64,000 bases of DNA from Peltaster fructicola (Eukaryota > Ascomycota > Dothideomycetes), in assembly GCA_001592805.2 (NCBI GenBank), contig CP051139.1, forward strand, positions 3,410,001 through 3,474,000, given 5' to 3'. Made by a program: the position numbers and the translations under genes. The notes under the pieces were generated by a model that did no database searches, was not told the DNA's origin, and was given only the letters and a program-made list of their open reading frames with translations. Below are positions 52,317 through 63,938 of this stretch, in pieces (positions within the stretch are counted from its first letter, which is position 1; each line of letters begins with the position of its first letter).

Positions 52317-54748
52317 GGCTGCGTGCTCACTTGGATGTTTCGAGGGTGGAGTGATGGAGGTTATGAGAGGAAGGTAAGGGCGGCGAGTGAGAGCTTCCGT
52401 GCCCTCTTTGCTCAGGCCGAGTGAGTGCTGACCGCGCCGCAGAGAAGCATAATATGATCCTATGTACTCCCCGGAGAGAAATGGAATGATCTGACTGTGC
52501 TCCAATAGAGTTCACGAAATGTCGGAGGACGTTAGATACTAGTCACATTTGAGGCGGCGTCATTGCATGCTCTCAGATCATGTACCCATGTTGACAGGCT
52601 GAGATTGGCTATGCGGCAGACACAGCTTTCGCACGCATGTGATTGCGGATTGGTGCTGATTACGGTGGAATGTTGTGACCCTTGTGGCCATCGTTGAGAG
52701 CAGAAACATCACGAGTCGATGGCTTTCTGCCCTTTCCAGGTGGAGAGTAGCATCTCGGATACTAGTCGGCGATAGTGCTCGACCGAGGTGATGAGCTCAT
52801 CGGCTTGTGCCAGTGTGGCTTTGTCGGGTGCGTGATTATCTTATTTTGATGTCCAGTGCACCTGGTGCATACGGCTACGAGCAGAGAGCAGTCTCCTCGC
52901 GATCAGACGTGCAACATATGGTTGAATGCAAATTGTCGGTCCGGTCTCGTAACAAGATAAAGTGGGCAAGATGAAGGGAAATGGCCCCCTGGGCTGGGAA
53001 TACGGTCACCGAAGCTCCCTGCGAGGAAGCAGCTCCCTCTGGAGGAGTTGTGCAACTGCTATCTCTCATGTACAAGCCTGTCTCGAACATTGTTCAATGG
53101 TTCGAGGGCCAAGGCACGATTGTAAGTATCGAAGGCGAGGTAAATCAGACCGAGCGTAGTGAAGAATATGATCAAAGAACATGACAACGTACCAATATGG
53201 CTTCATCATTCAAGCATATCCGAACACTCCGGGAAGTTCATGTGAGAGCAGTCCATGTCCAGCGTGTCTGTGTTCGTGTCCTGGGTGAGCCTCGTTTCGA
53301 AGAGTCCGTGTGGCGAGGCAAAGGAGATTGCTTTGAAGGATCTAGATGAGGTATTGCTACCCATGCTCTCCTGCTGCTGCCGCTGCTGCTGCTGCTGCTG
53401 CTGCTGCAGTCCTTGTCTGCACAGCGCTTGAGACAGTCCGACCTGATACGCTGGTGATCCAAAGCTTCAGCACCAACCAACGGCATACACGGCTGAGATG
53501 TAGGCCGATCTGTCCTGATTTCGTCCATTGATAATACGGCCCTCATTGATCCTTCGACGGGATAGCCTAGGCAGGTAGTTTTCCCCAGAGCTGTCAATCT
53601 AGCTTTTCACTGTCGAGTTTGTCAGAGTGTCGAGAATATTGTTGACAGGAACGTTGGAGAGTTGTGTCTAAAACTGGTATGCTCGCTTTCCTGTCATCGT
53701 CAGCTCCAGCATGGTCCCGGTCACTGTCATTCGAGCTGGAAGAAGAAATCTTGATGTTCGTCCTCCAAGGCAGGTCCTGTGAGGGCTCGTGATCCCTCCG
53801 AGGACGTTCGGACGTCGATCAGCAACCAATATCGACTATAGCGGCAATGTAGCCACGACCTCTCTGCGAAGCGCAGTGTCTCCCATCAGCCGTAGTAATC
53901 CCACTTGATCAGATGCAATATTTGTCTTGTCATGGACAACATGACCAGGGAGCTCAGCCGGGGACCAGCACCTGCCAGTCGTAGACAGTCATATCATCCT
54001 TCCGCAGGTTCAAAACAAGATGCCATATTGTCAGCTGGCTCTCAAAGTCTCGAAGACTGTAGCTCTGTGCACGCCGGGTCGCTCCTATTGTGATCAGATT
54101 TGCTTGACATGCGCTGGTGGACCAGTTGCCAGCTGCTGCTTGCATGTAGCTATCTAGAGTGTTCATGACCAGCAATTAAGGCAGATGATATTACCACGCG
54201 ATCTGTTGAGCCGTACTCTACCCTTCCAGATGCTATTGCGTGCTCTCCGTGCAACACTGTGTGGCCGTAGTGCTCACAAGACTGCATCGTAGAGCGTTTG
54301 GGACAGCGACTTGTGCTACAGACCAATGGTACTTCAACGAGCCACTGCACAACACTTTGCTGTTGCTCTGCGTCGAACGATGGAAAATGTGGAAAATCTG
54401 CATGAAAGCGACGACCTGTACAAGGAGTGAACTGTAACAGAAACGAGTGTCGCGGTCTGTGAAGATGATGAGAACGAAAGCATCGAGAGGAGAAGTCGCC
54501 AGCTCTTGACGTGTACCACTGTTTATTCACTTCAAGCATGATTCCATTCACGATGTGGGTCAACTCCCGTACGATGACATTCTCTTTGGACATCATGAGT
54601 GATCTCCAGCTACAGTACAGATATCAGCTACACTGAAAAGGCTTCGGCAAGTAGCAGGGCTATTCAGCCAAGACATAAACATCAGCCCCACCAGGTGTTT
54701 GTCTCAACAACGTCTTCCTATCCATTGCGAACGAGCGCATACGCAGAC
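52317..54748. other. Gene-poor stretch of about 2.4 kb
   Basis: No gene is firmly supported. A plus-strand frame from 52981 (67 codons, starting MAPWAGNTV, with a GTAAGT donor at 53120) has some protein character but no family. The CTG microsatellite at 53371 lies within. I see no transposon ends or RNA gene. Confidence 0.4.
53371..53406. repeat. CTG trinucleotide microsatellite
   Basis: Twelve triplets in a row, eleven CTG and one CCG (the fourth), followed by CAG. Not inside a gene I can support. Confidence 0.9.
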
Positions 54749-55220
54749 ATGGCCGGAGGAGCCATTATCCCATTATTCATCCTCTTCGCCTTCGTTGGTG
54801 TAGCAGCATACATTGGTTACCACATCTCAGTATGGTCAAGTGAGCTTGCAGATCGAGGAAAGAAGAAGCTAGAGAAGCAGAACATGTCCTTCACAGCAGA
54901 CGGCGGTCTCAAGGTCAAAGTCAAGCAGATGTCGGATGAGAGCTACGCCGACAAGACGCAGAAGTGAGTTGGAGGCGTGATATCTGCAGGAGCACTGCTG
55001 ACCGTACAACAGTATCCTCGTCAACACATGGAACAATGCCTCCTTCCCTGCTTACAAGTCGAGACTTGGATGGAATAGTTCGCAAGGCAAGCTATCGCCT
55101 TCAGTATCGCCTAGGCCTGGCGCATCACGAGAGAACTCGGACTCGGCAAGACTGAAAGCGCCAGAGCAGAAGAGTAGCGTCAGGCGTGCTGCCTCACCAG
55201 TACCAGGTGGTTGGGATTGA
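54749..55220 (+). CDS. Small fungal single-pass membrane protein, unknown
   Basis: Exons 54749-54963 and 55013-55220 encode 140 residues. The 49-bp intron (GTGAGT, CTGAC, AACAG) is phase 2. A hydrophobic helix near the N-terminus (IPLFILFAFVGVAAYIGYHI) is followed by a basic segment (RGKKKLEKQN) and a KVKVKQM strand. The second exon starts ILVNTWNNASFPAYKSRLGW and ends in a Ser/Pro-rich disordered tail. The short N-terminus before the helix suggests a signal-anchor. The block around the splice site looks conserved, but I cannot name a family. The preceding in-frame codons from 54599 are probably leader. Confidence 0.72.
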
Positions 55221-55409
55221 AGGACATGTACAGGATACTGTGATTACATGATGAAGAGCACGATATACCATCTGAGACATGCTGCACGGGCGTCACGAGA
55301 GACTGCGATGACGGCAGATTGAACCATAAGGACCACTCAATGTGGTGAATTCGCTAAGTGAACGAAAGCTAAGATGAATGAATATAACCGGCCGTACTTT
55401 GGAAACTCC

Positions 55410-56759
55410 CTAGTATCCCTTGAACGTCGACTTGTCAAGGTTTCGTAGTGCCTCCATGTCTCTGTTGGTCTCGAAGCCAAGCTTGTGGCTAGGAATGTCT
55501 GAAGGACCGCGAGGAGGTGCAGAACCTGGACTGCCACTCTTCGACCTCAATATCGCAGGTGGATCTCCGCCATTCAGCATGGACGAAATGCTAGGTATCG
55601 TCTGTGATGAAGTTGTGGTCGTGCTTGGTGGAGGAAGTCGTGCAGGCGATCTCTCGCGTCTGATATCTGGAGGAGTCCTCGACGAGCGCTCGCGGTCCGA
55701 GTCCGCTGAAGGATCTGTGTGCGCCGGCGGTGGAGGATACTTCATTGGAGCTGTGTGGTAGGGCTGCGCAGGCTGAGAAGTTGGTGGTGGTGGATAATAT
55801 GGATGGCCAGGCTGACCGTGGTATGGATAGTCGTGAGCGTGGCCATACGGCGGAGCAGGATAGCTGCTCGGTGGCTGGCCATACTGAGAAGGTGGAGGAG
55901 GCGGAGGGAGCGATGTGTTCTGCAGATGTGGTGGCGGTCGGTCGAACGCCGTTTGTCCTGGAGCTGGGTATGCTCCGTGAGGTGGATACTGCACATGCTG
56001 CAGCGGTGAGGTATGCGAGTATGCTGGGTGTGGGTGTCCTTGATAACCGTATGGTGCGTAGCTTGGAGGAGGTGTGTGCATAGGACTTGGTGGTGCCCAG
56101 TTTGTGTGTGGACTGTATTGATATGGTGCAGCGGCGCCATACGGTGGATGTGCTGGTGCAGTGTACTGTGGCGAGCTCATAGGGCCGCGCGTTACAGCAG
56201 GAATGCTGCTCTGCTCGTTGACAGTCGACTCTGGATACATACCCTTCTCTGGTCGAATGTGTCGAAGCTGCGGATCATTACTCGGCTGCTGGAGGTTCTG
56301 TGCCTGTCCTGCAGATCTGGAGTAATAGCTGATCAGGTGCAGGTGCTGCCCACTGCTGGTGGTGATAGAGAAGGACTGCTTGATCAGGCCGTCCACCTTG
56401 TAGCGGTAGCCGTCTGGGCTACCATCTGAATCCAGCTCGCCGGCAGCGCTCAAGCTGTCTCGACTGCTGTGATTCTTATCGAACCCTCCTCCTCGTTTGC
56501 CCTCCATCTCGCGGTATGTGAGGAAGCTTCCAGACACACGACTGGCGCTCCATGACTTGCCATCTGTCCATCTTCGCATGCCAGCTTCCCGCTCGTCCCA
56601 CACGAAGACTGAGCCTGACTTAATCGATTGCCTCTCTTTCTCAGATAGTCGTCGCTGCACTCGAGGCAGCAGACCTATGCGACATGCCTCAAAAAGAATG
56701 ATCGCATCGCCTGGCGTCCTAACGTGGCCTGTATAGGTTTCCATGGCGCCAGAGTGCAT
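55410..56759 (-). CDS. Gti1/Pac2-family WOPR-domain transcription regulator
   Basis: A single exon of 449 residues. The first WOPR half is clear: METYTGHVRTPGDAIILFEA, then SGSVFVWDEREAGMRRWTDG and SWSASRVSGSFLTYRE (to about residue 87). The second half is shorter: GYRYKVDGLIKQSFSI and HLHLISYYS (about 118-150). The METYTGHVRT opening is of the Pac2 type rather than Wor1/Ryp1/Sge1. The remaining 300 residues are Pro/Tyr/His-rich disorder. WOPR proteins bind DNA and control sexual development, morphology or virulence programmes in fungi. The start may be 56759 or the in-frame ATG at 56744. More than 2.5 kb upstream is free of supported genes. Confidence 0.93.
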   Translation of the reverse strand: MHSGAMETYTGHVRTPGDAIILFEACRIGLLPRVQRRLSEKERQSIKSGSVFVWDEREAGMRRWTDGKSWSASRVSGSFLTYREMEGKRGGGFDKNHSSRDSLSAAGELDSDGSPDGYRYKVDGLIKQSFSITTSSGQHLHLISYYSRSAGQAQNLQQPSNDPQLRHIRPEKGMYPESTVNEQSSIPAVTRGPMSSPQYTAPAHPPYGAAAPYQYSPHTNWAPPSPMHTPPPSYAPYGYQGHPHPAYSHTSPLQHVQYPPHGAYPAPGQTAFDRPPPHLQNTSLPPPPPPSQYGQPPSSYPAPPYGHAHDYPYHGQPGHPYYPPPPTSQPAQPYHTAPMKYPPPPAHTDPSADSDRERSSRTPPDIRRERSPARLPPPSTTTTSSQTIPSISSMLNGGDPPAILRSKSGSPGSAPPRGPSDIPSHKLGFETNRDMEALRNLDKSTFKGY

Positions 56760-59329
56760 GCTATATGCGTGATCACGAGCCTGACACTTCCAGAACGCAA
56801 TGTGAGAGTGTCTGCTGTGTTATTTTCCTCCTCTTTGAGGAAACACAGCCCGGAAGGTAGTAAAGTCGCCTTGTGAAATGCTCGCAGTCCAGTGCAAGTT
56901 TGCTGTTGGACGAGATGCGCCGGTTACACCAAGCAGGTCAATATGGTGGAAAAAGCTTGTGTCGTCAATATTGATGTAACAGCCACTCCTAATCCCCGCT
57001 CGAGCAACGTCGATGTTGCGTCTTCTTCCAAGGGCGCACGATCGTAGCAGGCTGCAAGAGGTCGCAAACGCAATATAGCGGAAGAGAGATAAGTCACAAG
57101 CAGCGTACGACAACGCAAGAGGGACCGCTCAGCAGTAGGCGACTGTGCCAATGGCGTGGCTTTGATTGGCAACATCACACAAGAGCCAACACCCTGCACC
57201 ATCCTCACCTTAGTGCGAAAGTCAGAAAATATGCTTGTTTGGAGCCTGCTTCGATCGACCAACCCTTTTGCGGTTTCTAGAATTGACAACCTTTTTTTCT
57301 CGGCTCACTCGGTCCTTATGCTTGGCTGATCATGCAACCTATCTCGTAATCTCGCCTCGGACGGCGGACACTCTACAACAAGCAGCGCCTCTCTTATCAG
57401 CAGCTGTCAACTTCAAGCGAGCGCCGCAGTCGCCAGCGTCTTCCAGCATACGCCTGTCCCAAGAAGACACGCGTTCTGCCTAGAAATACTCCGCGGTTCA
57501 AGACGCAAACGGTTGGACCCAAGAGTTTGCCCAGGCCTGCTTAGCCTTTCCACCACTGCTGATCCATGCATCGACCTTTCAACTCTCTTTCGGCCTGCCC
57601 ATTCTAGCACCCAAACTCGATCCCTTGACTCCTCCTCCAATCTTGCTCCAGAAGTGGAGCCCATCGAGACACGTTGCTGGTACTTTCTCTTGGCTGTTCC
57701 CGTAAGAGACGGAGGACTCGCACCTGTTTCTCGGGTGGCGGAGACCGTTGCATACACTACGTGGAGGCGATGAGCGGCATACGCAGCTTAGGATCGCTAA
57801 GATGCAATCGTGCGGCGTGCTGTCTTGTTTCCATTGTCAGCTTCGGGATGCGACACTGGCAGGGTGAGTCTCTCGATGAGATAACAAGGATGGGCTGCTG
57901 CGGCGTGCGTCACGATTCCTCGATGGAATCCTTATTGCAAGCTATATGCGAGAAGAGCCTGAGCCAATCGATTGATGACGACGATGACAGCTGCAACTTT
58001 TGGCGGCAAGCAGTTCGCTATTCACAACCGGCACATTAAGCATACGCTTTTAAGTTGCAGCCTCTTACCGGCTGCTCCGTCTTGTCTGCCAATAGCTGCA
58101 ACCTTGGCATCGGGCCCATGACTCGTTCCGGTCGTATCACTTTTCGAGCTATGCAACCAGCACATGCTGGTGACGTCCCGCGACAATCTCTTCGATTTCC
58201 ATGGCCTTGCTGGGCAGAACAGATTCGTCAGCGAGATGACACTGATGATACCAACAGCACAAGTACAATACTACCCAGGACTGGCGACAAGACGATTAGA
58301 GCCCCTGGACTACATTCCGGCCCCCGTGTACCACGGAATGCTTATGGAGCTCAGCCCCAGTCCACCCAGGGCTGTACGATAGACTCACAAGCCTACCATT
58401 GACCAGAAGGAAAAACTCCTCACCCTCTCTTGCCAAGTCCTGTGCCCGATGACAAGACTAGCCAAGACAACTTCGCTCCGGCGTCTGGGCCACATGAGCA
58501 AGTGGGACTGCCACGAGATGTGGCTTGAATGCTAAGAACACACCAAGTGATAAGAGCAAAAGTTACATGTGTTGCTTCCAGCCGATCATCGCTTAGGCTC
58601 AGGCTATCCCTGTCATTCCTTTTCTCGAAAGCTTGTCAGCCTTTTTCCCGTCTGATCTGGCTCGGGCTCTGACGGCACGATGAAGATCAAGCACACGGCA
58701 TGATTATCACTCGATAAGAGCTTCGTGTTCGCATTGTCGGTTATGACGGTTACGGCGTTGATGTTACGAGCTGGAACACCACCACTGTGTGTCTATTCTT
58801 GTCCCGAGGATTAACCATAAACCTGCTGATCCGCATCTTATTAGCTAACAAGCATATGAGGCTGACCGCAACCATATTTGAGGTGCCTCTTGGCAGCGGC
58901 CCTCCTAATCCTCCACCACATACAGCTGACGGCAGATAGTTGAGGAGATACTCGCTCATTCGAGGCTGTGAGCTACCACAATACATCGAGATGTACCTCT
59001 TCGACCTCAAGCACGAAAAGTATAATCGTCCAGGGTCAAACGACGGCTCGCAAGCCAAGATTGTTAGATCTGTGCTAGAGGGCGTCTACGTATACCATCT
59101 GACTAAAAGAAAGACATGCAGGTGCCGGCACACTCAGCTACCCGACCTTTTTGACTTGTGATTAAACACAAAAGTTATACAGCACCGGACGGTGTCAAAG
59201 CGGCCAGGAGTTTCATCCGGTTCGTCTGCATTTCTATCGTCTAATCATCTCATAGTACAGTGGCTCGAACATTCCGTCCTGCTTACTGTCTGTGTGGCTT
59301 ACACAATGCTTCTGCTCGTTGCCCAGGCT
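56760..59329. other. Long gene-free region upstream of the WOPR gene
   Basis: No gene is supported over 2.57 kb. Pyrimidine-rich tracts on the plus strand at 57290-57620 resemble a promoter or leader, and plus-strand frames at 58055-58402 and 58164-58382 overlap in different frames. These may reflect an unrecognised gene or simply the regulatory region of the WOPR gene. Confidence 0.4.
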
Positions 59330-60049
59330 CTAATCCACCCACGGCGTGAATGACCACGTGCCCAGGCTCGCATCGACCGTCAGCTTGAGACGTTCGACTA
59401 ACCATTCATCATACATATTCCGTGCAGCCAGCATCGCAGCAGCGTGTCCTGGTCCGACGCCACCAAGGCTTGCATCCTGACGAGCACGCCACAAACCTAT
59501 GCATATCAGCACGTGTCTTGCAGGAAGCTGCCGCGTTATCTTACAGGTCGCTAGATTTCGCCTGTTGTCATCGGGAGTGCCGAACCAGTACTTCAGCAAA
59601 CCACCAGCCTCAACAGCCTCTAAATGTGCGGCTTTGTCAAGCTCGCCAAGCAGATCTCGATCAGCATCGAGCTTCAGACGAGAGCGGAAGACAATGACGA
59701 AGAATGATATATCTCCAACAGCCTGCTTCGAGAAGCTCTCGGCGATCTCGTTCCAATTGAAGGACTCCTGGTAGGGTGCTGTCGCATAATCCGGTCTGAT
59801 GTTGTTCATCGATATGAGCGCCTTGGCAAAGCCGGCAAATGGCGGTGTTAGTGTGCAGAGGTCCAGCTGATGTGTGGCGTCTGTGTATGGCGAGGAGATT
59901 ATGTGGCCTGGTAAGGCTAGATATTCTGACTCGTCGTCTGAGCTGAGCTCAATCTCGGTCTCGACGATGATGGCGCCATGGTTGTGCTTGCAGCTGTCCA
60001 TGGATGGTGCATTGGAAGTGGCCAGGGCCTTTGTTGTGACTTCTGTCAT
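59330..60049 (-). CDS. UPF0643 family protein
   Basis: Exons 60049-59545 and 59496-59330 encode 223 residues. The 48-bp intron (GTAAGA..CATAG) is a multiple of three without stops, so the frame stays open if it is retained. Removing it restores NLATC joined to LWRARQDA, a block I recognise in this fungal family. Other family text: VFRSRLKLDADRDLLGELDKAAH, GGLLKYWFGTP, then GPGHAAAMLAARNMY and WLVERLKL. Function is unknown. The fold may resemble an acetyltransferase, but that is inference. No targeting signal is seen. Confidence 0.87.
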   Translation of the reverse strand: MTEVTTKALATSNAPSMDSCKHNHGAIIVETEIELSSDDESEYLALPGHIISSPYTDATHQLDLCTLTPPFAGFAKALISMNNIRPDYATAPYQESFNWNEIAESFSKQAVGDISFFVIVFRSRLKLDADRDLLGELDKAAHLEAVEAGGLLKYWFGTPDDNRRNLATCKITRQLPARHVLICIGLWRARQDASLGGVGPGHAAAMLAARNMYDEWLVERLKLTVDASLGTWSFTPWVD

Positions 60050-60467
60050 GGTGTGTGACTTGCGTCCGGTGCACCTGTAGGACTGCGTGATACATGATGG
60101 GATGTTTGAGAATGGTGGTGTAGGTCAAAGCGCATCGCGACATTGAGCATGTCATATTGCGTACCGTATTGCGTGCTATGGCGAAAATCATGACTTAGCT
60201 CAAGGAGAGGGTTGCGTGATGATTGAAGAAAGACAGAACGGTAGCAGACATTGACGCGTGAGAACCACGAAGGAATTATTTGTCCGCTCTTCTTACCTGG
60301 CTGCTAGGTCGTCGTCAGAGCGTTGTGTATTGTACTACAGCTTGTCGTCATAAACCAAAGCAATACACACCCTCCACGAGCACACCACATTCATTGCAGC
60401 AGTGTACACGCTTGCATGTCTTTGCAATGTCCTTGACGGCTGCCATACATCAAGTTGATAGTCGTGC
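60050..60467. other. Intergenic between UPF0643 and the HIRIP3-like gene
   Basis: No gene is supported in these 418 bp. It should hold the UPF0643 promoter. Confidence 0.5.
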
Positions 60468-61528
60468 TCACCAGTCGCTATCACCTGAGTCGCCAAAATC
60501 AACGAGTCCAGTCGCTGCTCCGGCTTTGACCACAGGTGAAGCTGCTTCTTCTTCACTGTCTTCATCGATCGCGAGGCTCTTGGTAGTTGTTCTGCGTCTT
60601 CGGCCCCGGCCTGTGTCACCGTCGGCACCCCATTTCTTCTGATAGTCTTTGGCAGATTCCATATCTGCCGCGAGCTCCCGAGCCTCCTTGATCTGCTCTG
60701 CCTTCTCAGCGCTGAACCTTCCAGTCATGCCAACGTCAACTAGCATACCCTTCAAGTGCTTGATCTTGTCCTGTGGCGTTTCACATGCTGCCAGCTCTCG
60801 ATGCCAGAGCTTTTTCACACCGCATTTGACAAGCTGTGATTGAAGCGTCTTGATCTGCTCTTCTTCTGTAGACAGAGGTGTCCCGGAGTTCTTTGATGTC
60901 TTCTGACGCTTCTTCGGAGCTGGTGATGCCTTCTTCTTACTTTGCCGCTTCCTAGGAGGAGGTTCGTCGATCAACACTGACATGTCACTGTCGTCCCCAT
61001 CATCTTGCACATCGCCTGGTTCGACGTACGGATGAGCAGAGTCGGCAGCAGAGTCATCCGACGCAATGGTTGAGCCGGATTGCTGCTGCTTCTTGAGGCT
61101 GTCCTTCGATTCTGCTGGCTTCTTCTGCTTGATCTGAACACGTCCCGCGGCTTTGGGTGCTTTGACAGCTGGTGAATCTACTCTTTCGGCCTCCGTGTTG
61201 TCTTCCGTTTCAATGGCTGTGTCGCTCGACTGTCTCTTGCCTCTCTTCCGCGCAGGACCAGTTGGTTCTGCTGATCGACGTTCGTTCCTGCTCGCGCTGG
61301 GGCTGTGTCATTCTCGTCTGTGTCTGACGGGTTTTCCTCGAATGCAGAACTGATTATATCCTTGCTTTTCGCTTTCCAGGTAGTATTGTCCTTGAAGAAG
61401 TCCTCGCCGAGGTCGAGCTCTTCAGCGACTCGAGCACGCACACCGTTCACGGTGACATCCTCATCGAGTCGCATAGCCTTGCGCACCGTCTGGCGCAGAG
61501 CCTTTGCTATGGCATCTTCGCTATACAT
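60468..61528 (-). CDS. HIRIP3-like nuclear protein with DEK-C-like N-terminus
   Basis: Exons 61528-61329 and 61287-60468 encode 339 residues. A 41-bp intron (61288-61328) is needed to keep the frame. Its donor is GTCAGA, weaker than usual. The N-terminus (ALRQTVRKAMRLDEDVTVNG) followed by LGEDFF and WKAKSKDII resembles a DEK C-terminal-type helical domain. The middle is basic and disordered (PPPRKRQSKKKA), with nuclear signals. The C-terminal block QLVKCGVKKLWHREL then KIKHLKGML and GMTGRFSAEKAEQIKEARE resembles the HIRIP3/CHZ region of H2A-H2B-binding proteins. A role as histone chaperone is inference. The C-terminus is acidic. Confidence 0.62.
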
Positions 61529-62103
61529 AGTGCTGGTTCGAGGCGATGGCCGACGGAGATTCTCCAAGGCGTCACGAGGTGATCGTAGGTTGATGATTGC
61601 TTGCAGACACTAATAAACACAGAAGACGCGTCTCGCGCAGAGCCCCACGTCATACGGGTTCGTGTTAGCTACAGTACTCGAGTCACTTCATGTGTACTTC
61701 ACGACACCAAGGTTATACTTCTAGTCAGAGTGGCTGCCAGTAGTGTTTCAACCTGACAAGCATTGCAATGGTAGAGAATTGGGCGAGACGATGGGATAGT
61801 TGCGTACGTGCATGCTTGGGTGAGTGACGAAGCTCTCAGTCTCGATTGTCCAGCCTCAAAATCCTAAACTTGGAACGTGCATGTCTGAGATCTTGGAAGT
61901 GTAACCTGGACAACTTGGTCATTCTCTGATGCACCACGCACTCCCATGAAGCTATAGAACACAATCTTGGTATTCAAGAAGACCGCTCACGGACGGGAAG
62001 GTGATACTGACAACTCCCACTTCCGCTGCTTCCTCCGACACACCTACTATAGACTTAGACTCAAAGGTGAGCTCCTCACAGCGACACAAACCTTGCCACA
62101 ACC
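61529..62103. other. Divergent promoter region, HIRIP3-like and TPS1
   Basis: About 575 bp between divergent genes with no supported reading frame. TPS1 is often stress-induced in fungi. I see no clear CCCCT-type stress element here. Confidence 0.45.
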
Positions 62104-63938
62104 ATGGCTGACCTCAATACAAGCAAGAGTGCGCCGTCACTTGTTCCACGTTCAAGTAAGACGACCAAGTTCTACAGAGTGGCACACCTTGCTAATAAGC
62201 ACTCCAGCATCCTTCACACTCACAAGCATGACATCCACAGAGCAAACGCCGAAAGGCCGACTGCTCTTGATCTCAAACCGACTCCCTATCACGATCAAGC
62301 GTTCGGAAGAGGGCAACTATGACTTCACGATGTCTTCTGGTGGTCTAGTGTCTGGTCTGGCTGGCCTCACTAAGACCGTCCAATTCAAGTGGTATGGTTG
62401 GCCAGGCACAGCACCTCCTGAGAACGAGATCGATCTCGTCAAAACCCGACTAGTGGAAGAGTACAACGCAGTACCCATCTTCATGGACGAAGAACTCAGT
62501 GATAGACACTACAACGGCTTTTCAAATTCAATCCTATGGCCTCTCTTCCACTACCATCCTAGTGAAATCACCTTTGATGAGAGTGCTTGGGAAGGCTATG
62601 TCGAGGCCAATAAGCTCTTTGCCAAGGCTGTCGCTGAAGACGTCGAAGACAACGACCTCGTCTGGGTGCACGACTACCACCTGATGCTCTTCCCGGCCAT
62701 GCTTCGTGAGGAGATTGCTAACAAGAAGAAGAACGTCAAGATTGGCTTCTTCCTGCACACGCCATTCCCATCGTCAGAGATCTACCGTATTCTACCCGTA
62801 CGAAGCACCATACTTGAGGGTGTCCTACATTGCGACCTCATCGGCTTCCACACCTACGACTACGCCCGCCACTTCCTGTCATCTTGCGCACGCATTCTCG
62901 GTCTGGCAACCACGCCAAATGGCGTCGAGTTTCAGGGCAAGCTCGTCAGCGTCGGTGCATTCCCAATAGGCATCGATCCAGAACGATTCGCCGAAGGCTT
63001 CGAAAAGCCGAACGTGGTGGAGCGCATTCAGACCTTGGAGCGAAAATTCGACAATATCAAGATCATTGTTGGCGTAGATCGTCTTGACTACATCAAAGGC
63101 GTTCCCCAGAAGCTACACGCGCTCGAAGTTTTCTTGACAGAACATCCTGAATGGATCGGCAAGGTCGTTCTTGTCCAGGTGGCTGTTCCCAGTAGACAGG
63201 ATGTTGAGGAGTACCAGAATCTGCGAGCCGTTGTCAACGAGCTTGTCGGACGTATCAATGGCAAGTTCGGCACCATTGAGTTCACACCGATTCACTTCCT
63301 GCATAAGAGTGTGAGCCTGGATGAGCTCATCGCCCTCTATGCTGTCTCGGATGTCTGTCTGGTGTCATCTACTCGCGACGGCATGAACTTGGTGTCGTAC
63401 GAGTACATCGCCTGTCAAGAGAAGCGCCATGGCGTTCTCATCCTCTCAGAATTTGCCGGTGCTGCACAGTCACTCCATGGGTCCCTCATTGTCAACCCTT
63501 GGAACACTGAAGAGCTGGCCGATGCCATCCACGAAGCAGTCACCATGAGTGATGAACAACGTACTTTGAACTACCAGAAGCTCGCCAAGTATGTCAACAA
63601 GTACACGAGCGCGTGGTGGGGAGAGAGCTTCGTCTCTGAACTCACACGCATCTCAGAACAAGCAGAGAAGAAGCTCAAGGTCCGTCGACAGAGCTTGATG
63701 GATCCGGCCAACACTGCTGGCGTCAATGGCGTCGGAGGTCAACGCCGCATCAACGAGGACATCTCAAGTCATGCCGATCGTGCACATGAGGTTGAAGAGG
63801 ACGAGTAAGCTTTGCAGTTGGCAGCGACACACATACTTTCCTGACCTGAAGATACTGACAAACCCACTCTACAGGATAGACGAGGACGAAGGGCTCATGA
63901 TGAAAAGATACGATTCAATGATGAATGAGAAGCGCTGA
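62104..63938 (+). CDS. TPS1: Alpha,alpha-trehalose-phosphate synthase (UDP-forming), GT20
   Basis: Exons 62104-62155, 62208-63804 and 63875-63938 encode 570 residues. The first intron is 52 bp (GTAAGA, CTAAT, CCAG), the second 70 bp (GTAAGC..TACAG). The enzyme makes trehalose-6-phosphate from UDP-glucose and glucose-6-phosphate. GT20 motifs are in order: LLLISNRLP, GGLVSGL, WYGWPG, WPLFHYHP, VWVHDYHLMLFP, GFFLHTPFPSSE, GVDRLDYIKG and STRDGMNLVSYE. The start at 62104 has a strong ACCATGG context. An internal ATG at 62228 would give a protein 24 residues shorter. If the last intron is retained, the protein stops two codons after VEED. If spliced, 20 more residues ending NEKR are added. Confidence 0.95.

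Noticed and set aside
53238-53597. Minus-strand frame with a serine run over the CTG microsatellite
   Set aside because: The run is a by-product of the triplet repeat, and all three plus frames give homopolymers too.
58055-58402. Overlapping plus-strand frames of 115 and 72 codons
   Set aside because: Neither has a recognisable domain and I could not link them to further exons with canonical sites.
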